Below, piece by piece: positions 52,444 through 62,180 of a DNA stretch of 64,000 bases. The notes under the pieces were generated by a model that made no database searches, was not told the DNA's origin, and was given only the letters and a program-made list of their open reading frames with translations. The stretch covers positions 124,001-188,000 of the forward strand of contig JAPDNP010000006.1 of NCBI GenBank assembly GCA_025989215.1, given 5' to 3'. Each line of letters opens with the position of its first letter. The first letter of the stretch is position 1. The stretch is from Neisseriaceae bacterium JH1-16 (GTDB lineage: Bacteria; Pseudomonadota; Gammaproteobacteria; Burkholderiales; Chromobacteriaceae). The position numbers were made by a program, and so were the translations under genes.

Positions 52444-53943
52444 GTGACCAACAACACGCCCCAGTACGACGTCCTTGCCACTGTGGACCTAGGGTCGAAC
52501 AGCTTCCGCCTGCAGGTGTCGCGGGTGCTCGACGACCAGCTCTATACCCTCGATACCCTGAAGGAAACCGTGCGCCTGGGCGCCGGCCTGACCGCCGAGA
52601 AGATCCTCGACGACGATACCCAGGAGCGGGCACTGGCCTGTCTGGCCCGCTTCGGCGAGCGCTTGCGCGGCCTGTTGCCCGGCCAGGTGCGCGTGGTCGG
52701 CACCAACACGCTGCGCGTGGCGAAGAATGCGCCGGCCTTCATCGCCCAGGCCGAAGCACTGCTCGGCTTCCCGATCGAAATCATCGCCGGCCGCGAAGAA
52801 GCGCGGCTGATCTATCTGGGCGCCGCGCACAGCCTGCCGGCCACGCGCGAGAAGCGTCTGGTGGTCGACATCGGCGGCGGTTCCACCGAATTCATCATCG
52901 GCAGCCTGTACAAGTCGCAAGTGACCGAAAGCCTGCCGCTGGGCTGCGTCACCTACAGCCTGCGCTATTTCCGGGACGGCAAGCTGACCAAGACCGCGTT
53001 CCGCGACGCGATCCTGGCTGCGCGCAGCGAAGTGCAGCGTATCGCCGCCGACTATCGCCGCGAGGGCTGGCAGCTGGCGGTCGGTACCTCGGGCACCGCC
53101 CGCTCGCTGCGCGATGTGCTGGAGATCAATGACTATTCCAGCGCCGATATCACCCTGTCCGGCATGGAGCGGCTGCGCGACGAGCTGATCCAGATCGGTA
53201 GCATCAAGAAGAGCACCGCGTTGAACGGCCTGAAGGCCGACCGCGCGCCGGTGTTGCCGGGCGGCCTGGCGGTGATGATCGCGCTGTTCGAGGAACTGGG
53301 TATCGACCGCATGACCGTTGCCGAGGGGGCGCTGCGCGACGGCGTGCTGTACGACCTGATGGGCCGCCAGCGCGAGCGCGATATGCGCGATACCACGGTG
53401 ACCCAGTTCAAGCGCCGTTACCACGTCGACCTCGAACAGGCCGGGCGGGTACAGACCTTGGCCGAGCGTTTCTACCGGATGGTCGCCGGCGAAGACGTCG
53501 ACCAGGATCTGCTCAAGCGGGTGCTGTGGTCTGCCCGGCTGCACGAGATCGGCCTGACCATCTCGCACACCGCCTACCACAAGCATTCCGCCTATATCCT
53601 GCAGAACGCCGACATGCCGGGCTTCTCCAAGCGCGAGCAGAACGTGTTGGCCACCATCGTGGTCGGCCATCGCGGCGACATGGGCAAGATGGTGGAGCTG
53701 GTGACCGAACCGGGGATGTGGCAGGCGGTGGTGGCGCTGCGGCTGGCGGCACTGTTCTATCGCCGCCGCCAGGATGTCACGCTGCCAGAGCGGCTCGATC
53801 TGCGCATGAACGCGCATGGCTTTGCCCTGGCGCTGGACGCGGGCTGGTTGGACGCCAACCCGCTGACCGCCAATGCGTTCCGTCAGGAAGTGTCGCAGTG
53901 GCGCAAGATCGGCTTTGCGCTGGAGTTGGGAGAGCACGCCTGA
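52444..53943 (+). CDS. ppx: Exopolyphosphatase Ppx/GppA family
   Basis: 499 residues. Actin-like ATPase fold: DLGSNSFRLQVSRV near the start, catalytic glutamate in the VVGTNTLRVAKN region, and VDIGGGSTEFIIG (about 139-151). C-terminal HD-type domain with RLHEIGLTISHTAYHKHSAY. Start is GTG with no clear ribosome-binding site. It degrades inorganic polyphosphate in the cytosol. It overlaps the corA ATG by 1 bp at its stop. Confidence 0.9.
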   Translation: MTNNTPQYDVLATVDLGSNSFRLQVSRVLDDQLYTLDTLKETVRLGAGLTAEKILDDDTQERALACLARFGERLRGLLPGQVRVVGTNTLRVAKNAPAFIAQAEALLGFPIEIIAGREEARLIYLGAAHSLPATREKRLVVDIGGGSTEFIIGSLYKSQVTESLPLGCVTYSLRYFRDGKLTKTAFRDAILAARSEVQRIAADYRREGWQLAVGTSGTARSLRDVLEINDYSSADITLSGMERLRDELIQIGSIKKSTALNGLKADRAPVLPGGLAVMIALFEELGIDRMTVAEGALRDGVLYDLMGRQRERDMRDTTVTQFKRRYHVDLEQAGRVQTLAERFYRMVAGEDVDQDLLKRVLWSARLHEIGLTISHTAYHKHSAYILQNADMPGFSKREQNVLATIVVGHRGDMGKMVELVTEPGMWQAVVALRLAALFYRRRQDVTLPERLDLRMNAHGFALALDAGWLDANPLTANAFRQEVSQWRKIGFALELGEHA

Positions 53944-55022
53944 TGCGGCATCCGGATGCCAAGAGCCGCCTGCCGACGCTCGGCGAGGAGGCGGGCTCGC
54001 TGCTGGCGGTGGGCGGCAACGGTGCCGAGCCGGCGGAGGGGACACCGTCGATCCGGTTGCTCGACTACAGCACCGACGCCTGCGAAGAGACGCTGTTCCA
54101 CTCGGTCGCCGAGGGGCTGGCCTACCGCCCCAAGGGCAAGGTGCAGTGGCTGAATGTGTACGGCCTGCAAGAGCCCGAGGTGCTGAAGGCGATCGGCGAT
54201 CGCTTTGGCCTGCACCCGCTGGTGCTGGAGGACATCCTCAACGCGCGTCAGCGCCCCAAACTCGAAGACTACGGCGACTATCTGTTTTGCGCGGCGCGGG
54301 TGTTCCACTACCAGCCGGGCAGCGGCCGGCTCGGCTATCACCAGGTCTATCTGGTGATCGGCAAGGGCTTCGTGATTACCTTCCAGAACCAGTCGATCGG
54401 CCTCTTTCAGGGGCTGCGCGACCGGCTGAACAGCGGTAAGGGCATGACGCGAGCGCGCGGAGCCGATTTTCTCGCCTATTCCTTGATCGACGCGATCATC
54501 GACGACTACTTCGGCGTGCTCGATGCGTTTACGCTGCGGGTCGAGAAGGCCGACTCCACCCTGCTCGGCAACCGCGACAACGGTGTGCTGCGTACCATTC
54601 ACCGTCTGAAGCACGATTCGCTGCGCTTTCGGCGCGCCTTGCTGCCGCTTCGGGATGCGCTCAACCAGGTCACCCGTGGCGACCACCCGTATTTCCGCGA
54701 GGAGAGCCGCGTCTACCTGCGCGATGCCTACGATCACACCCTACACCTGATCGAGTCGCTCGAGTCGTCGCGCGACATGGTGTCGGGCATGCTCGACCTC
54801 TACCTGTCCAACCAGTCGAACCGGCTGAACGTGCAGATGCGGGTGCTGACAGTGATCACCATCATCTTCATGCCGTTGACGCTGATCGTCGGCATCTACG
54901 GGATGAACTTCGAATACATGCCCGAGTTGCACTGGCGCTACGGCTATTTCGCCGTGCTGTGCGCGATGCAGGGACTGTCCAGCCTGCTCGGTTACTACTT
55001 CTGGAAGAAGCGCTGGATCTAG
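53943..55022 (+). CDS. corA: CorA-family Mg2+/Co2+ transporter
   Basis: 359 residues. A long cytosolic N-domain is followed by two C-terminal transmembrane helices (about 300-320 and 335-352). The selectivity motif GMN in GIYGMNFEYMPEL sits between them (about 320-332), with MPEL as usual. The start overlaps the ppx stop. Imports Mg2+; its pairing with ppx and phoU links metal and phosphate homeostasis. The TAG stop overlaps the adjacent repeat element. Confidence 0.92.
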   Translation: MRHPDAKSRLPTLGEEAGSLLAVGGNGAEPAEGTPSIRLLDYSTDACEETLFHSVAEGLAYRPKGKVQWLNVYGLQEPEVLKAIGDRFGLHPLVLEDILNARQRPKLEDYGDYLFCAARVFHYQPGSGRLGYHQVYLVIGKGFVITFQNQSIGLFQGLRDRLNSGKGMTRARGADFLAYSLIDAIIDDYFGVLDAFTLRVEKADSTLLGNRDNGVLRTIHRLKHDSLRFRRALLPLRDALNQVTRGDHPYFREESRVYLRDAYDHTLHLIESLESSRDMVSGMLDLYLSNQSNRLNVQMRVLTVITIIFMPLTLIVGIYGMNFEYMPELHWRYGYFAVLCAMQGLSSLLGYYFWKKRWI

Positions 55023-55148
55023 AGCCTGCGCGATCGGATGCACTCGGGTGATCCGCGTTGAAATGCCGCCCAAACGGCTCATGGACTCTACGTACACTCC
55101 GCTTTTTCGCGTCATTGACCCTTCGTTCGCGAGATCGTGAGCAGGCTC
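55022..55148. repeat. MITE-like inverted-repeat element, copy 6
   Basis: 127 bp; left end GAGCCTGCGCGATC, right end GATCGTGAGCAGGCTC, central CTCATGGACTCTACGTACACTCCG. Flanks are CTA (left) and TTA (right), one mismatch from a perfect TNA duplication. The element's first G is the last base of the corA TAG stop. Confidence 0.75.
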
Positions 55149-55177
55149 TTAGCCCGTAGACGTTTTCAGGGCAGAGG

Positions 55178-55207
55178 AACCCGTGTCATTGCGACACGGG
55201 TTTTTTT
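55178..55207 (+). terminator. Terminator of the phoU-ppx-corA unit
   Basis: AACCCGTGTC-ATTGC-GACACGGGTT stem followed by a run of seven T, after the repeat element. Confidence 0.88.
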
Positions 55208-55212
55208 GCGGC

Positions 55213-55241
55213 TTGCCTTATATACCCTTGGGGGGTATAAA
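55213..55241 (+). promoter_or_regulatory. copA promoter overlapped by a CsoR-like operator
   Basis: TTGCCT (55213-55218), 17-bp spacer, TATAAA (55236-55241). The palindrome TATACCCTTGGGGGGTATA (55221-55239) covers the spacer and -10 box, and resembles CsoR/RcnR-type operators (TACCC...GGGTA) rather than the CueR site. This layout fits copper-relieved repression. No csoR-like gene lies in the window. Confidence 0.7.
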
Positions 55242-55272
55242 TGAGGCGTAGCCATTACCGAGGGAGTCGCTC

Positions 55273-57636
55273 ATGTCGACCCGTTCACTGACCCTGCCGA
55301 TCACCGGCATGAGTTGCGCCGCCTGTGCCACGCGGCTGGAAAAGGTGCTGAACCGCCAGCCCGGCGTATCGGCCAGCGTCAACTTTGCCAGCGAGTCCGC
55401 GCGGCTCGACTTCGATCCGGCCGCCACCGCGCTGCCGGCTCTGGTTGCCGCGGTGGAAGGGGCCGGCTTCGCGGTGCCGGCCGAGCAGCGCACCCTCGAC
55501 ATCGAGGGCATGACCTGCGCGGCCTGCGCGACCCGGATCGAGAAAGTGCTGGGCCGTCTGCCCGGCGTCAGCGCCGCCAGCGTCAACTTCGCCAGCGAGA
55601 CCGCCAGCGTGACGGCGCCGGCCGGTGCCGTCGGCGACGCCGAGCTGCTCGCCGCGATCGAGCGCGCCGGCTACAAGGCAACGCTGCAGACGGCTGCCGC
55701 CGGCACAACGTTGGCCGAACGCCACGCCGCCGCCTATCGGCGCGAGCGCTGGTGGTTCCTGGCATCGTTGGCGCTGACCTTGCCGTTCCTGATCGAGATG
55801 GTCGCGATGTTCGCTGACAACCACGCGCTGATGCTGCCGCGTTACTGGCAGCTGGCGCTGGCGACACCGGTGCAGTTCGTCATCGGCTGGCGCTTCTACC
55901 GCGGAGCCTGGCTGGCACTGAAGGGCGGAGGGGCGAATATGGACGTGCTGGTCGCGCTGGGCACCAGCATCGCCTACCTGTTCTCGGCCGTGGTGACTTT
56001 GGCGGGCTGGCAGGATCAGCATGTCTATTTCGAGGCCGGCGCGGCGGTGATCACGCTGGTGTTGCTCGGCAAGCTGATGGAGGCGCGTGCCAAGGGCAAG
56101 ACCTCGGGGGCGATCGAGGCGCTGCTGCGGTTGGCGCCGAAGACCGCGCGCGTCGAGCGCGACGGACAGCTGGTTGAGCTGCCGCTGACCGAGATCCGCG
56201 TCGGCGACGTGGTGCTGGTGCGCCACGGCGAGCACATCGCAGTGGACGGCAAGGTGCTGGACGGCCGCGCCGAGATCGACGAGAGTCTGCTGACCGGCGA
56301 GAGCCTGCCGGTGACGAAGGAGACCGGTGACACGGTGTATGCCGGCACCCGCAACCTGGACGGTATGTTGCGCCTGACCGCTCGCGGCGTCGGCGAGACC
56401 ACGATGCTCGCCGAGATCGTGCGCCGGGTCGCTGAGGCGCAGGGCAGCAAGGCGCCGATCGCGCGGTTGGCCGACGTGATCTCGGGTGTGTTCGTGCCGG
56501 TGGTGGTCGGCATCGCGCTGCTCACCCTGCTCGCGACCGGTCTGATCACCGGCGACTGGGTGCGCGCACTGCTGCATGCGGTGGCGGTGCTGGTGATCGC
56601 CTGCCCGTGCGCGCTGGGGCTGGCTACGCCGACCGCGGTGATGGTCGGGGTCGGCAACGGCGCGCGGCGCGGCATTCTGTTTCGTAACGCGGCGGCACTA
56701 GAGTCGGCCGGGCGCATCGATACGCTGATCGTCGACAAGACCGGCACGCTGACCGAGGGGAGGCCGAGCGTGGTCGAGACCTGGCTCGCAGCGGGGCATG
56801 ACGAGGCTGAACTGCTGGGCTACGCCGCCAGCGTCGAAGCGGGTTCCGAGCATCCGCTGGCCCGCGCGGTGCTGGGGGCTGCGCAGCAACGCGGACTGGC
56901 GCTGTCGCCGGTCGACGGTTTCGCCGCCGAGGTGGGGGCGGGCGTCAGCGCCCGGCTGGCCGGTGTCGGCACGGTTCGGGTCGGCACGCCGGAGTGGGTC
57001 AGTAGCGAGCCCTTGCCGGATGCGGCACAGGCCTTGTACCGCGGCGGGCACAGCGTGATCGGCGTCGGCGTCGACGGTGCCTTGGTCGGCCTGCTGGCGT
57101 TGGCCGACAGCCTGCGGCCGACTTCGGCGGCGGCGGTGGCGCAGCTTGCCGCGCTCGGCGTCGAGGTGATCATGCTGACCGGCGACAAGCAGGCGACGGC
57201 ACGGGCGATCGCCGCCGAAGCGGGCATCCGTTCGTTCCGCGCCGAGGTGAAGCCGCAGGACAAGGCCGACGAGGTACAAAGGTTGGCCGAACAGGGGCGC
57301 CGGGTAGCGATGGTCGGCGACGGCGTCAACGACGCGCCGGCGCTGGCGGCGGCTGAGGTCGGCTTCGCGATGGGCGCCGGCTCCGACGTGGCGATCGAGA
57401 CCGCCGACGTGACGCTGATGCACGGCGACTTGCTGCACGTGGCCGACGCGATCCGGCTGTCGCGCGCCACGCTCGGCAAGATCCGCCAGAACCTGTTCTT
57501 CGCCTTCGTCTACAACACGTTGGGCATTCCGCTGGCCGCCTTCGGCCTGCTCAACCCGGTGATCGCGGGCGCGGCGATGGCGATGAGTTCGGTCTCGGTG
57601 GTGAGCAATTCGCTGTTGTTGCGCCGCTGGCGTTAA
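55273..57636 (+). CDS. copA: Copper-exporting P1B-type ATPase with two heavy-metal-binding domains
   Basis: 787 residues. Two N-terminal HMA domains carry GMSCAACATRLEK and GMTCAACATRIEK (each CxxC). Transmembrane core has the metal-site CPC in VIACPCALGLATP; phosphorylation motif DKTGTLTEG; actuator TGES; ATP-binding MLTGDKQATARAIA and hinge GDGVNDAPALAAA. Exports Cu(I) across the inner membrane using ATP. The promoter carries a CsoR-like operator. Contains uptake-like motif copies at about 55710 and 57283. Confidence 0.96.
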   Translation: MSTRSLTLPITGMSCAACATRLEKVLNRQPGVSASVNFASESARLDFDPAATALPALVAAVEGAGFAVPAEQRTLDIEGMTCAACATRIEKVLGRLPGVSAASVNFASETASVTAPAGAVGDAELLAAIERAGYKATLQTAAAGTTLAERHAAAYRRERWWFLASLALTLPFLIEMVAMFADNHALMLPRYWQLALATPVQFVIGWRFYRGAWLALKGGGANMDVLVALGTSIAYLFSAVVTLAGWQDQHVYFEAGAAVITLVLLGKLMEARAKGKTSGAIEALLRLAPKTARVERDGQLVELPLTEIRVGDVVLVRHGEHIAVDGKVLDGRAEIDESLLTGESLPVTKETGDTVYAGTRNLDGMLRLTARGVGETTMLAEIVRRVAEAQGSKAPIARLADVISGVFVPVVVGIALLTLLATGLITGDWVRALLHAVAVLVIACPCALGLATPTAVMVGVGNGARRGILFRNAAALESAGRIDTLIVDKTGTLTEGRPSVVETWLAAGHDEAELLGYAASVEAGSEHPLARAVLGAAQQRGLALSPVDGFAAEVGAGVSARLAGVGTVRVGTPEWVSSEPLPDAAQALYRGGHSVIGVGVDGALVGLLALADSLRPTSAAAVAQLAALGVEVIMLTGDKQATARAIAAEAGIRSFRAEVKPQDKADEVQRLAEQGRRVAMVGDGVNDAPALAAAEVGFAMGAGSDVAIETADVTLMHGDLLHVADAIRLSRATLGKIRQNLFFAFVYNTLGIPLAAFGLLNPVIAGAAMAMSSVSVVSNSLLLRRWR

Positions 57637-57845
57637 GCGTCGCGGGCCTAGAGCGTTAATGTCATTTGAGTTTTACGGCGGCGTAGCGGTGCCATTTGTT
57701 CTTCTATGGACATGCTCTTTGCTGGAGTTGCGACATCGGCTCCGGATTGTGGCTCGAATAATGGCCGTTCGGCTTCGGCCGACATGGTGCTGTGTTCCTG
57801 TTCAGCATAAAATGACAGCCACTCGACCGGACGAAAAGAAACGCG

Positions 57846-60047
57846 ATGGAGCTTCGGCCTCTACCGAAGAAATGGCTGTTTGTCCTGATCTGGCTGAGCC
57901 TGAGTCTGCTGCTCACCTTGATCTGGAGCCGGCTCGAACACGCCCGTCTGAAGGATGCGTTCGACAAGGACACCCGCCACGTCTATTCGATGGTGTCGCG
58001 CAAGCTCGACCAGAACGAGGCGGTGGTGGCGGCGATCGAGGCGCAGATCGCCTCGCGCCAGCCGCTGGACATCGACGCACTGCAGCGCTTCAGCCACGAA
58101 CTGCTGCTGCGTTATCCCGGACTCTACACGGTCGAATTCTTCCAATACGTCGCCCGTGCCGACCTGGACAGCTTCGGTGCGACGATGCGTGCGCGCTATG
58201 GCCAGGACTTCTCGGTGCGAGAGGAAGACCCTGGCCGGCGGCGCAGCTGGCGTCCGGCCGGCGACTATCTCGACTATCTGCCGGTGGCGCTGGTCGAGCC
58301 GCTCAATGACAACACCCGCCACCTGCTCGGCATGGATAGCTGGCGCGAGCCGATTCTGGCCGCGTCGATCCGTCAGGCAATCACCAATGACCGCACCCAG
58401 GCGTCGCCGCCGTTCGAGCGTTATCCGGGCGAGCGTGGTTATCTGCTGCTGCGCCCGGTGTTTGCGAGCGGCTCGAACACGAAGCCGCCGCCGCTGCTCG
58501 GTGTGGTGGCGCTGTCGGTGAACTTCGGCCGCCTGCTGCAGCCGCTCAATCTCGACCGCCAGGCGCTCGGTCTATCGCTGTTCAATCCCCGCCAGCCCGC
58601 CTCGCATCCCTTGGCCGAACTGTTCGGCAGCCAGGCGGACCCGCATCCGCAGCCGTGGCTCAAGCGGCTGTTCGGCCAGGAAGCGGTGCTGCCGCTGCAA
58701 AGCGAGGCGCAGCCGTTCACCCTGCAGTTGACCCGCAGCCCGCACTGGGAAGAGCTGCGCTGGGGCACCTTGTTGTTCCAGCAGTTGCTGCTGGCGCTGT
58801 TGTTCCTGTCGATGGTGCTGATTTACCGGCAGCGTTCGGCGCTGCTGCAGTCGCGCGCCGCCGCCGACGAGGCGCTGTTCGAACAGCGCGAGCGTGCGCT
58901 GGTGACGCTGCAGTCGATCCGGGAGGGCGTGCTGACGCTCGGTTTCGACCGGCGCATCGAGCTGGCCAACCCGATGGCGGTGCAGTTGCTCAAGGCCGAC
59001 GGCGAGCTGGTCGGGCGACAGTTTGCCGAATGCGTGCACCTGCGTTACGAGCTGAGCGACAGTCTGGCGGTATCGGTGCTGGACCGCTGCCTGAGCGGTG
59101 GTGTGCCGATCGAGCTGCCGGAGAATACCCAACTGTTGCTACCCAGCGGCGAACTGCGGACCATCGACGGGGCGGTGGCGCCGCTGTTCTCGCGGCAGGG
59201 GCAGATCAGCGGCGCGGTGGTGGTGTTTCGCGATTTGACCCCGATGCAGCGCCGCGCTCGCCAGGCGATGGAGCAGAGCGAACTGCGCGCGCGCGAGCAC
59301 ATCGAAAAGCTGGCGCACGTGACCCGGCTGCACACGATGGGCGAGATGGCCTCGGGCATCGCGCACGAACTCAACCAGCCGCTGACCGCTATCGCCAACT
59401 ATTGCCAGGCCAGCATCAGCCTACTCGACGAGGTCGACGCGCCGCTCGCACCGGTGCGCTCGGCGCTGGAAGCGGCGCAGCAGCAGGCACGCCGGGCCGC
59501 CGATATCCTGCGCAATCTGCGCGCCTTCGTCAGCAAGCGGCCGGTCAGCAGCGGACTGGTTGATCTGAACCAGGTGGTCGCCAATTGCTTGCAGCTGGCC
59601 GAGTTCGACCTGCGTGCATCGGACGTAGAGATAAACTTACAGCTCGACAGTCGGCCGCTGCCGGTGCGGGTCGATCCGATTCAGCTCGAACAGGTGATGC
59701 TCAACCTGCTGTCGAACGCGCTCGACGCGATGCGCGAGAACGAGGCGGCAAGGCGCAAGTTGTTGATCGTCAGCAAGCAGGTGGACGGGGAGGTGCGGCT
59801 GCAGATCGAGGACAGTGGGCCGGGCGTGCCGGCGCATATGCTCGACATGCTGTTCCATCCCTTCCATTCGACCAAGCCGCACGGCATGGGCCTTGGCCTG
59901 TCGATCTGCCAGACCATCGTCGAGCAATTCCGCGGCCAGATCGGGGTGGAGAATATCCCGGGTGGCGGGGCGCGTTCCTGGTTGCGGCTGCGTCTGGCGG
60001 TCGAACCCGGACCGATCGTGACGCGCCGGCAAGGGCAAGAAGTCTAA
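57846..60047 (+). CDS. Membrane sensor histidine kinase with CHASE-like and PAS domains (orphan)
   Basis: 733 residues. TM1 about 9-28; a periplasmic CHASE1-like region (about 55-290, with RYPGLYTVEFFQYV); TM2 about 300-322; a PAS-like domain (about 345-455, with GFDRRIELANPMAVQLL). The HisKA box GEMASGIAHELNQPLTAIANY is followed by HATPase (NLLSNALDAM; GLGLSICQTIVEQF). Layout resembles FixL/TtrS/DctB-group kinases. No response regulator gene is adjacent, so the partner is elsewhere. The stop codon TAA directly abuts the next repeat element. Confidence 0.86.
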   Translation: MELRPLPKKWLFVLIWLSLSLLLTLIWSRLEHARLKDAFDKDTRHVYSMVSRKLDQNEAVVAAIEAQIASRQPLDIDALQRFSHELLLRYPGLYTVEFFQYVARADLDSFGATMRARYGQDFSVREEDPGRRRSWRPAGDYLDYLPVALVEPLNDNTRHLLGMDSWREPILAASIRQAITNDRTQASPPFERYPGERGYLLLRPVFASGSNTKPPPLLGVVALSVNFGRLLQPLNLDRQALGLSLFNPRQPASHPLAELFGSQADPHPQPWLKRLFGQEAVLPLQSEAQPFTLQLTRSPHWEELRWGTLLFQQLLLALLFLSMVLIYRQRSALLQSRAAADEALFEQRERALVTLQSIREGVLTLGFDRRIELANPMAVQLLKADGELVGRQFAECVHLRYELSDSLAVSVLDRCLSGGVPIELPENTQLLLPSGELRTIDGAVAPLFSRQGQISGAVVVFRDLTPMQRRARQAMEQSELRAREHIEKLAHVTRLHTMGEMASGIAHELNQPLTAIANYCQASISLLDEVDAPLAPVRSALEAAQQQARRAADILRNLRAFVSKRPVSSGLVDLNQVVANCLQLAEFDLRASDVEINLQLDSRPLPVRVDPIQLEQVMLNLLSNALDAMRENEAARRKLLIVSKQVDGEVRLQIEDSGPGVPAHMLDMLFHPFHSTKPHGMGLGLSICQTIVEQFRGQIGVENIPGGGARSWLRLRLAVEPGPIVTRRQGQEV

Positions 60048-60190
60048 GAGCCGGCCCACGGTCTCGCGAATACAGGGACGGTCGGGGCGATATGGCGTGA
60101 AGGCGCGGCATGCGCCCAATGGCTCTACAAGCCTGTCGGGCTCCATCTCAACGCGGTATGGCCTTGATGCCGCCGGCCGTGGGCCGGCTC
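60048..60190. repeat. MITE-like inverted-repeat element, copy 7
   Basis: 143 bp with perfect 14-bp inverted ends GAGCCGGCCCACGG and CCGTGGGCCGGCTC. The left half follows the family layout (TCTCGCGAA, then CAGGGACGGTCGGGGCGATATGGCG-like blocks shared in position with the other copies). It begins at the base after the kinase TAA stop; the right flank is CGG, so no target duplication is left. Confidence 0.65.
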
Positions 60191-60236
60191 CGGGCATCGG
60201 CGCCTCTCCCGGCGGGTGAGGTTGGCCGAAGGCGGA

Positions 60237-61220
60237 TCAGGAGACGTAGGTCTGGGTGCGCTGGGCGCGTTCTTCGCGCGGCGTGATGCCGAAGTGGTTG
60301 CGGTAGGTGCTGGAGAAGTGCGGGCCGCTGGAGAAACCGCAGGCCAGGCCGATCTGCACGATCGATTTGCTGGTCTGCTGCAGCAGCTGGCGCGCGCGGC
60401 CGAGGCGCAGTTCCAGGTAATACTTGGACGGTACGGTGCTCAGGTATTGCTTGAACAGCCGCTCGAGCTGGCGGCGCGATACGCCGACGTAGTAGGCGAT
60501 GTCGTCGGTGGACAGCGGCTCCTCGATGTTCGCCTCCATCAAGCTGACCGCCTCGGTCAGCTTCGGCTGACTGCCGCCGATGCGGGTGGCCAGCGGCACG
60601 CGCTGGCGCTCGTTGCCGGCGCGCAGTCGCTCCATGCTGAACAGCTCGGACAGCTGCGCCGAGAATTCGTGGCCCTGGAGGCTGTCGACCAGCGTGAGCA
60701 GAAAGTCGAAGGTGGCGGCGCCGCCGGCGCAGGACAGGCGCTGGCGATCGATCTCGAACAGATTGGACGAGACGATCACGTCCTGGAACTCGTCGTTGAA
60801 GCGGCTGATTTCCTGCCAGTGGATGGTGGCGCGATAGCCGTTCAGGAAGCCGGCCTTGGCCAGCCAGTAGCTGCCGCAGCCGAGCCCGGCCAGCGGCATC
60901 TTGTCGAGATTGAGTGCGTTGATGCCGCGGGAGAATTCGTCGAGATTGACGTCGTTGTGGATGTCGTCGGTCAGCACGAACAACATGTCGAGCTTCGGGG
61001 TGTAGCTCAGCGGCAGGTCGACCGGACACTTGAAACCGTTCGACAGGGTGACCGGCTCGCCGCCCAGTGACAGGGTCAGGATTTCGTACAGCTTCTTTTC
61101 AGCCTGCTGGTTGGCCCGGGTGAGCACGTCGGTGGCGATGGCCAGGTCCGACATGGAGGCGTGCGGCAGCAGCAGGAAGCCGTAGCGTAGCGGTTTGGCG
61201 GCGGACGTTTGCAGACCCAT
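60237..61220 (-). CDS. argR: AraC-family ArgR-like regulator with GlxA-type N-domain
   Basis: 327 residues. The N-terminal DJ-1/GATase1-like domain (YGFLLLPHASMSDLAIA; GLGCGSYWLAKAG) lacks amidotransferase chemistry. The C-terminal AraC domain carries two helix-turn-helix motifs (DIAYYVGVSRRQLERLFKQ; IGLACGFSSGPHFSSTYR). Size and position after aotP match ArgR of Pseudomonas (arginine-responsive, unrelated to E. coli ArgR). It probably activates the aot transport genes in response to arginine. It is separated from aotP by about 130 bp with a hairpin. Confidence 0.87.
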   Translation of the reverse strand: MGLQTSAAKPLRYGFLLLPHASMSDLAIATDVLTRANQQAEKKLYEILTLSLGGEPVTLSNGFKCPVDLPLSYTPKLDMLFVLTDDIHNDVNLDEFSRGINALNLDKMPLAGLGCGSYWLAKAGFLNGYRATIHWQEISRFNDEFQDVIVSSNLFEIDRQRLSCAGGAATFDFLLTLVDSLQGHEFSAQLSELFSMERLRAGNERQRVPLATRIGGSQPKLTEAVSLMEANIEEPLSTDDIAYYVGVSRRQLERLFKQYLSTVPSKYYLELRLGRARQLLQQTSKSIVQIGLACGFSSGPHFSSTYRNHFGITPREERAQRTQTYVS

Positions 61221-61349
61221 AGGCGTTTCTTAGCAGACCAAATATAAGCGCGCCATGCCGCCCGGTGGCGTCATGGCGCGGAATGGAATCCTGGCCGGCC
61301 AGCCCCGGATCACGGGGACTGGCCGTCTCTAACACGCTCTATTGTACGA

Positions 61350-62180
61350 TTATTTCAGGCGGCCCGAGAGGAATTGCGCCAGTCGTTCGCTCTTCGGGGT
61401 GACCAGCACTTCGCGCGGGTTGCCGGCTTCCTCGATTTTGCCCTGGTGCAGGAAGATCACGTGGTTGGACACTTCGCGGGCGAAGCCCATCTCGTGCGTC
61501 ACCACCACCATGGTGCGGCCTTCGCGCGCCAGGTCCTGCATCACCTTCAGCACCTCGCCGACCAATTCCGGGTCGAGCGCCGAGGTCGGCTCGTCGAACA
61601 GCATCACTTCCGGCTCCATCGCCAGTGCCCGGGCGATCGCCACGCGCTGCTGCTGGCCGCCGGACATGTGCGACGGGTACTTGTCCTCGACGTTCTTCAG
61701 GCCGACCTTGTCCAGATACTTGCGGGCGCGGGCGATCGCCTCATCCTTCGAGATGCCGAGCACGTGGATCGGCGCCTCGATGATGTTTTCGATCACGGTC
61801 ATGTGCGCCCACAGATTGAAGTGCTGGAACACCATCGCCAGCTTGGTGCGCAGCATCGCCAGCTGTTTGGCGTCGGCGGCTTTCAGGTGGCCGTTCTTCT
61901 TGTCCTCGACCAGTTTGAGCTCATGACCGGCGACCGCGATGCGGCCGCTGTTCGGCGATTCGAGCAGGTTGATACAGCGCAGGAAGGTACTCTTGCCGGA
62001 GCCGGACGAGCCAATGATGCTGATCACGTCGCCGGCGTGGGCGGTCAGCGACACGCCCTTGAGTACCTCATGTTGGCCGAAGCACTTGTGGATGTCTTCT
62101 ACCTGCAGTTTGATCTGGCCGGTTTTTTCCAGGGTAGGCTGGGCCGCGGCCACGGCGTTCGGGTGTTCGATCGGTTTCAT
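61350..62180 (-). CDS. aotP: Basic amino-acid ABC transporter ATP-binding protein (AotP/HisP-like)
   Basis: 276 residues starting at [19 protein letters not shown]. Walker [10 protein letters not shown], signature [14 protein letters not shown], Walker [13 protein letters not shown], switch His in VVTHEMGFA. Closest in pattern to HisP/ArgP/AotP. Overlaps aotO by 4 bp (ATGA), so part of the same transcript. Energises arginine/ornithine uptake. Confidence 0.93.
   Translation of the reverse strand: MKPIEHPNAVAAAQPTLEKTGQIKLQVEDIHKCFGQHEVLKGVSLTAHAGDVISIIGSSGSGKSTFLRCINLLESPNSGRIAVAGHELKLVEDKKNGHLKAADAKQLAMLRTKLAMVFQHFNLWAHMTVIENIIEAPIHVLGISKDEAIARARKYLDKVGLKNVEDKYPSHMSGGQQQRVAIARALAMEPEVMLFDEPTSALDPELVGEVLKVMQDLAREGRTMVVVTHEMGFAREVSNHVIFLHQGKIEEAGNPREVLVTPKSERLAQFLSGRLK

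Noticed and set aside
61290-61325. Hairpin between aotP and argR considered as a terminator
   Set aside because: The stem GGCCAGTCCCCG/CGGGGCTGGCC is strong, but no T-run follows on the minus strand, so I do not call it.
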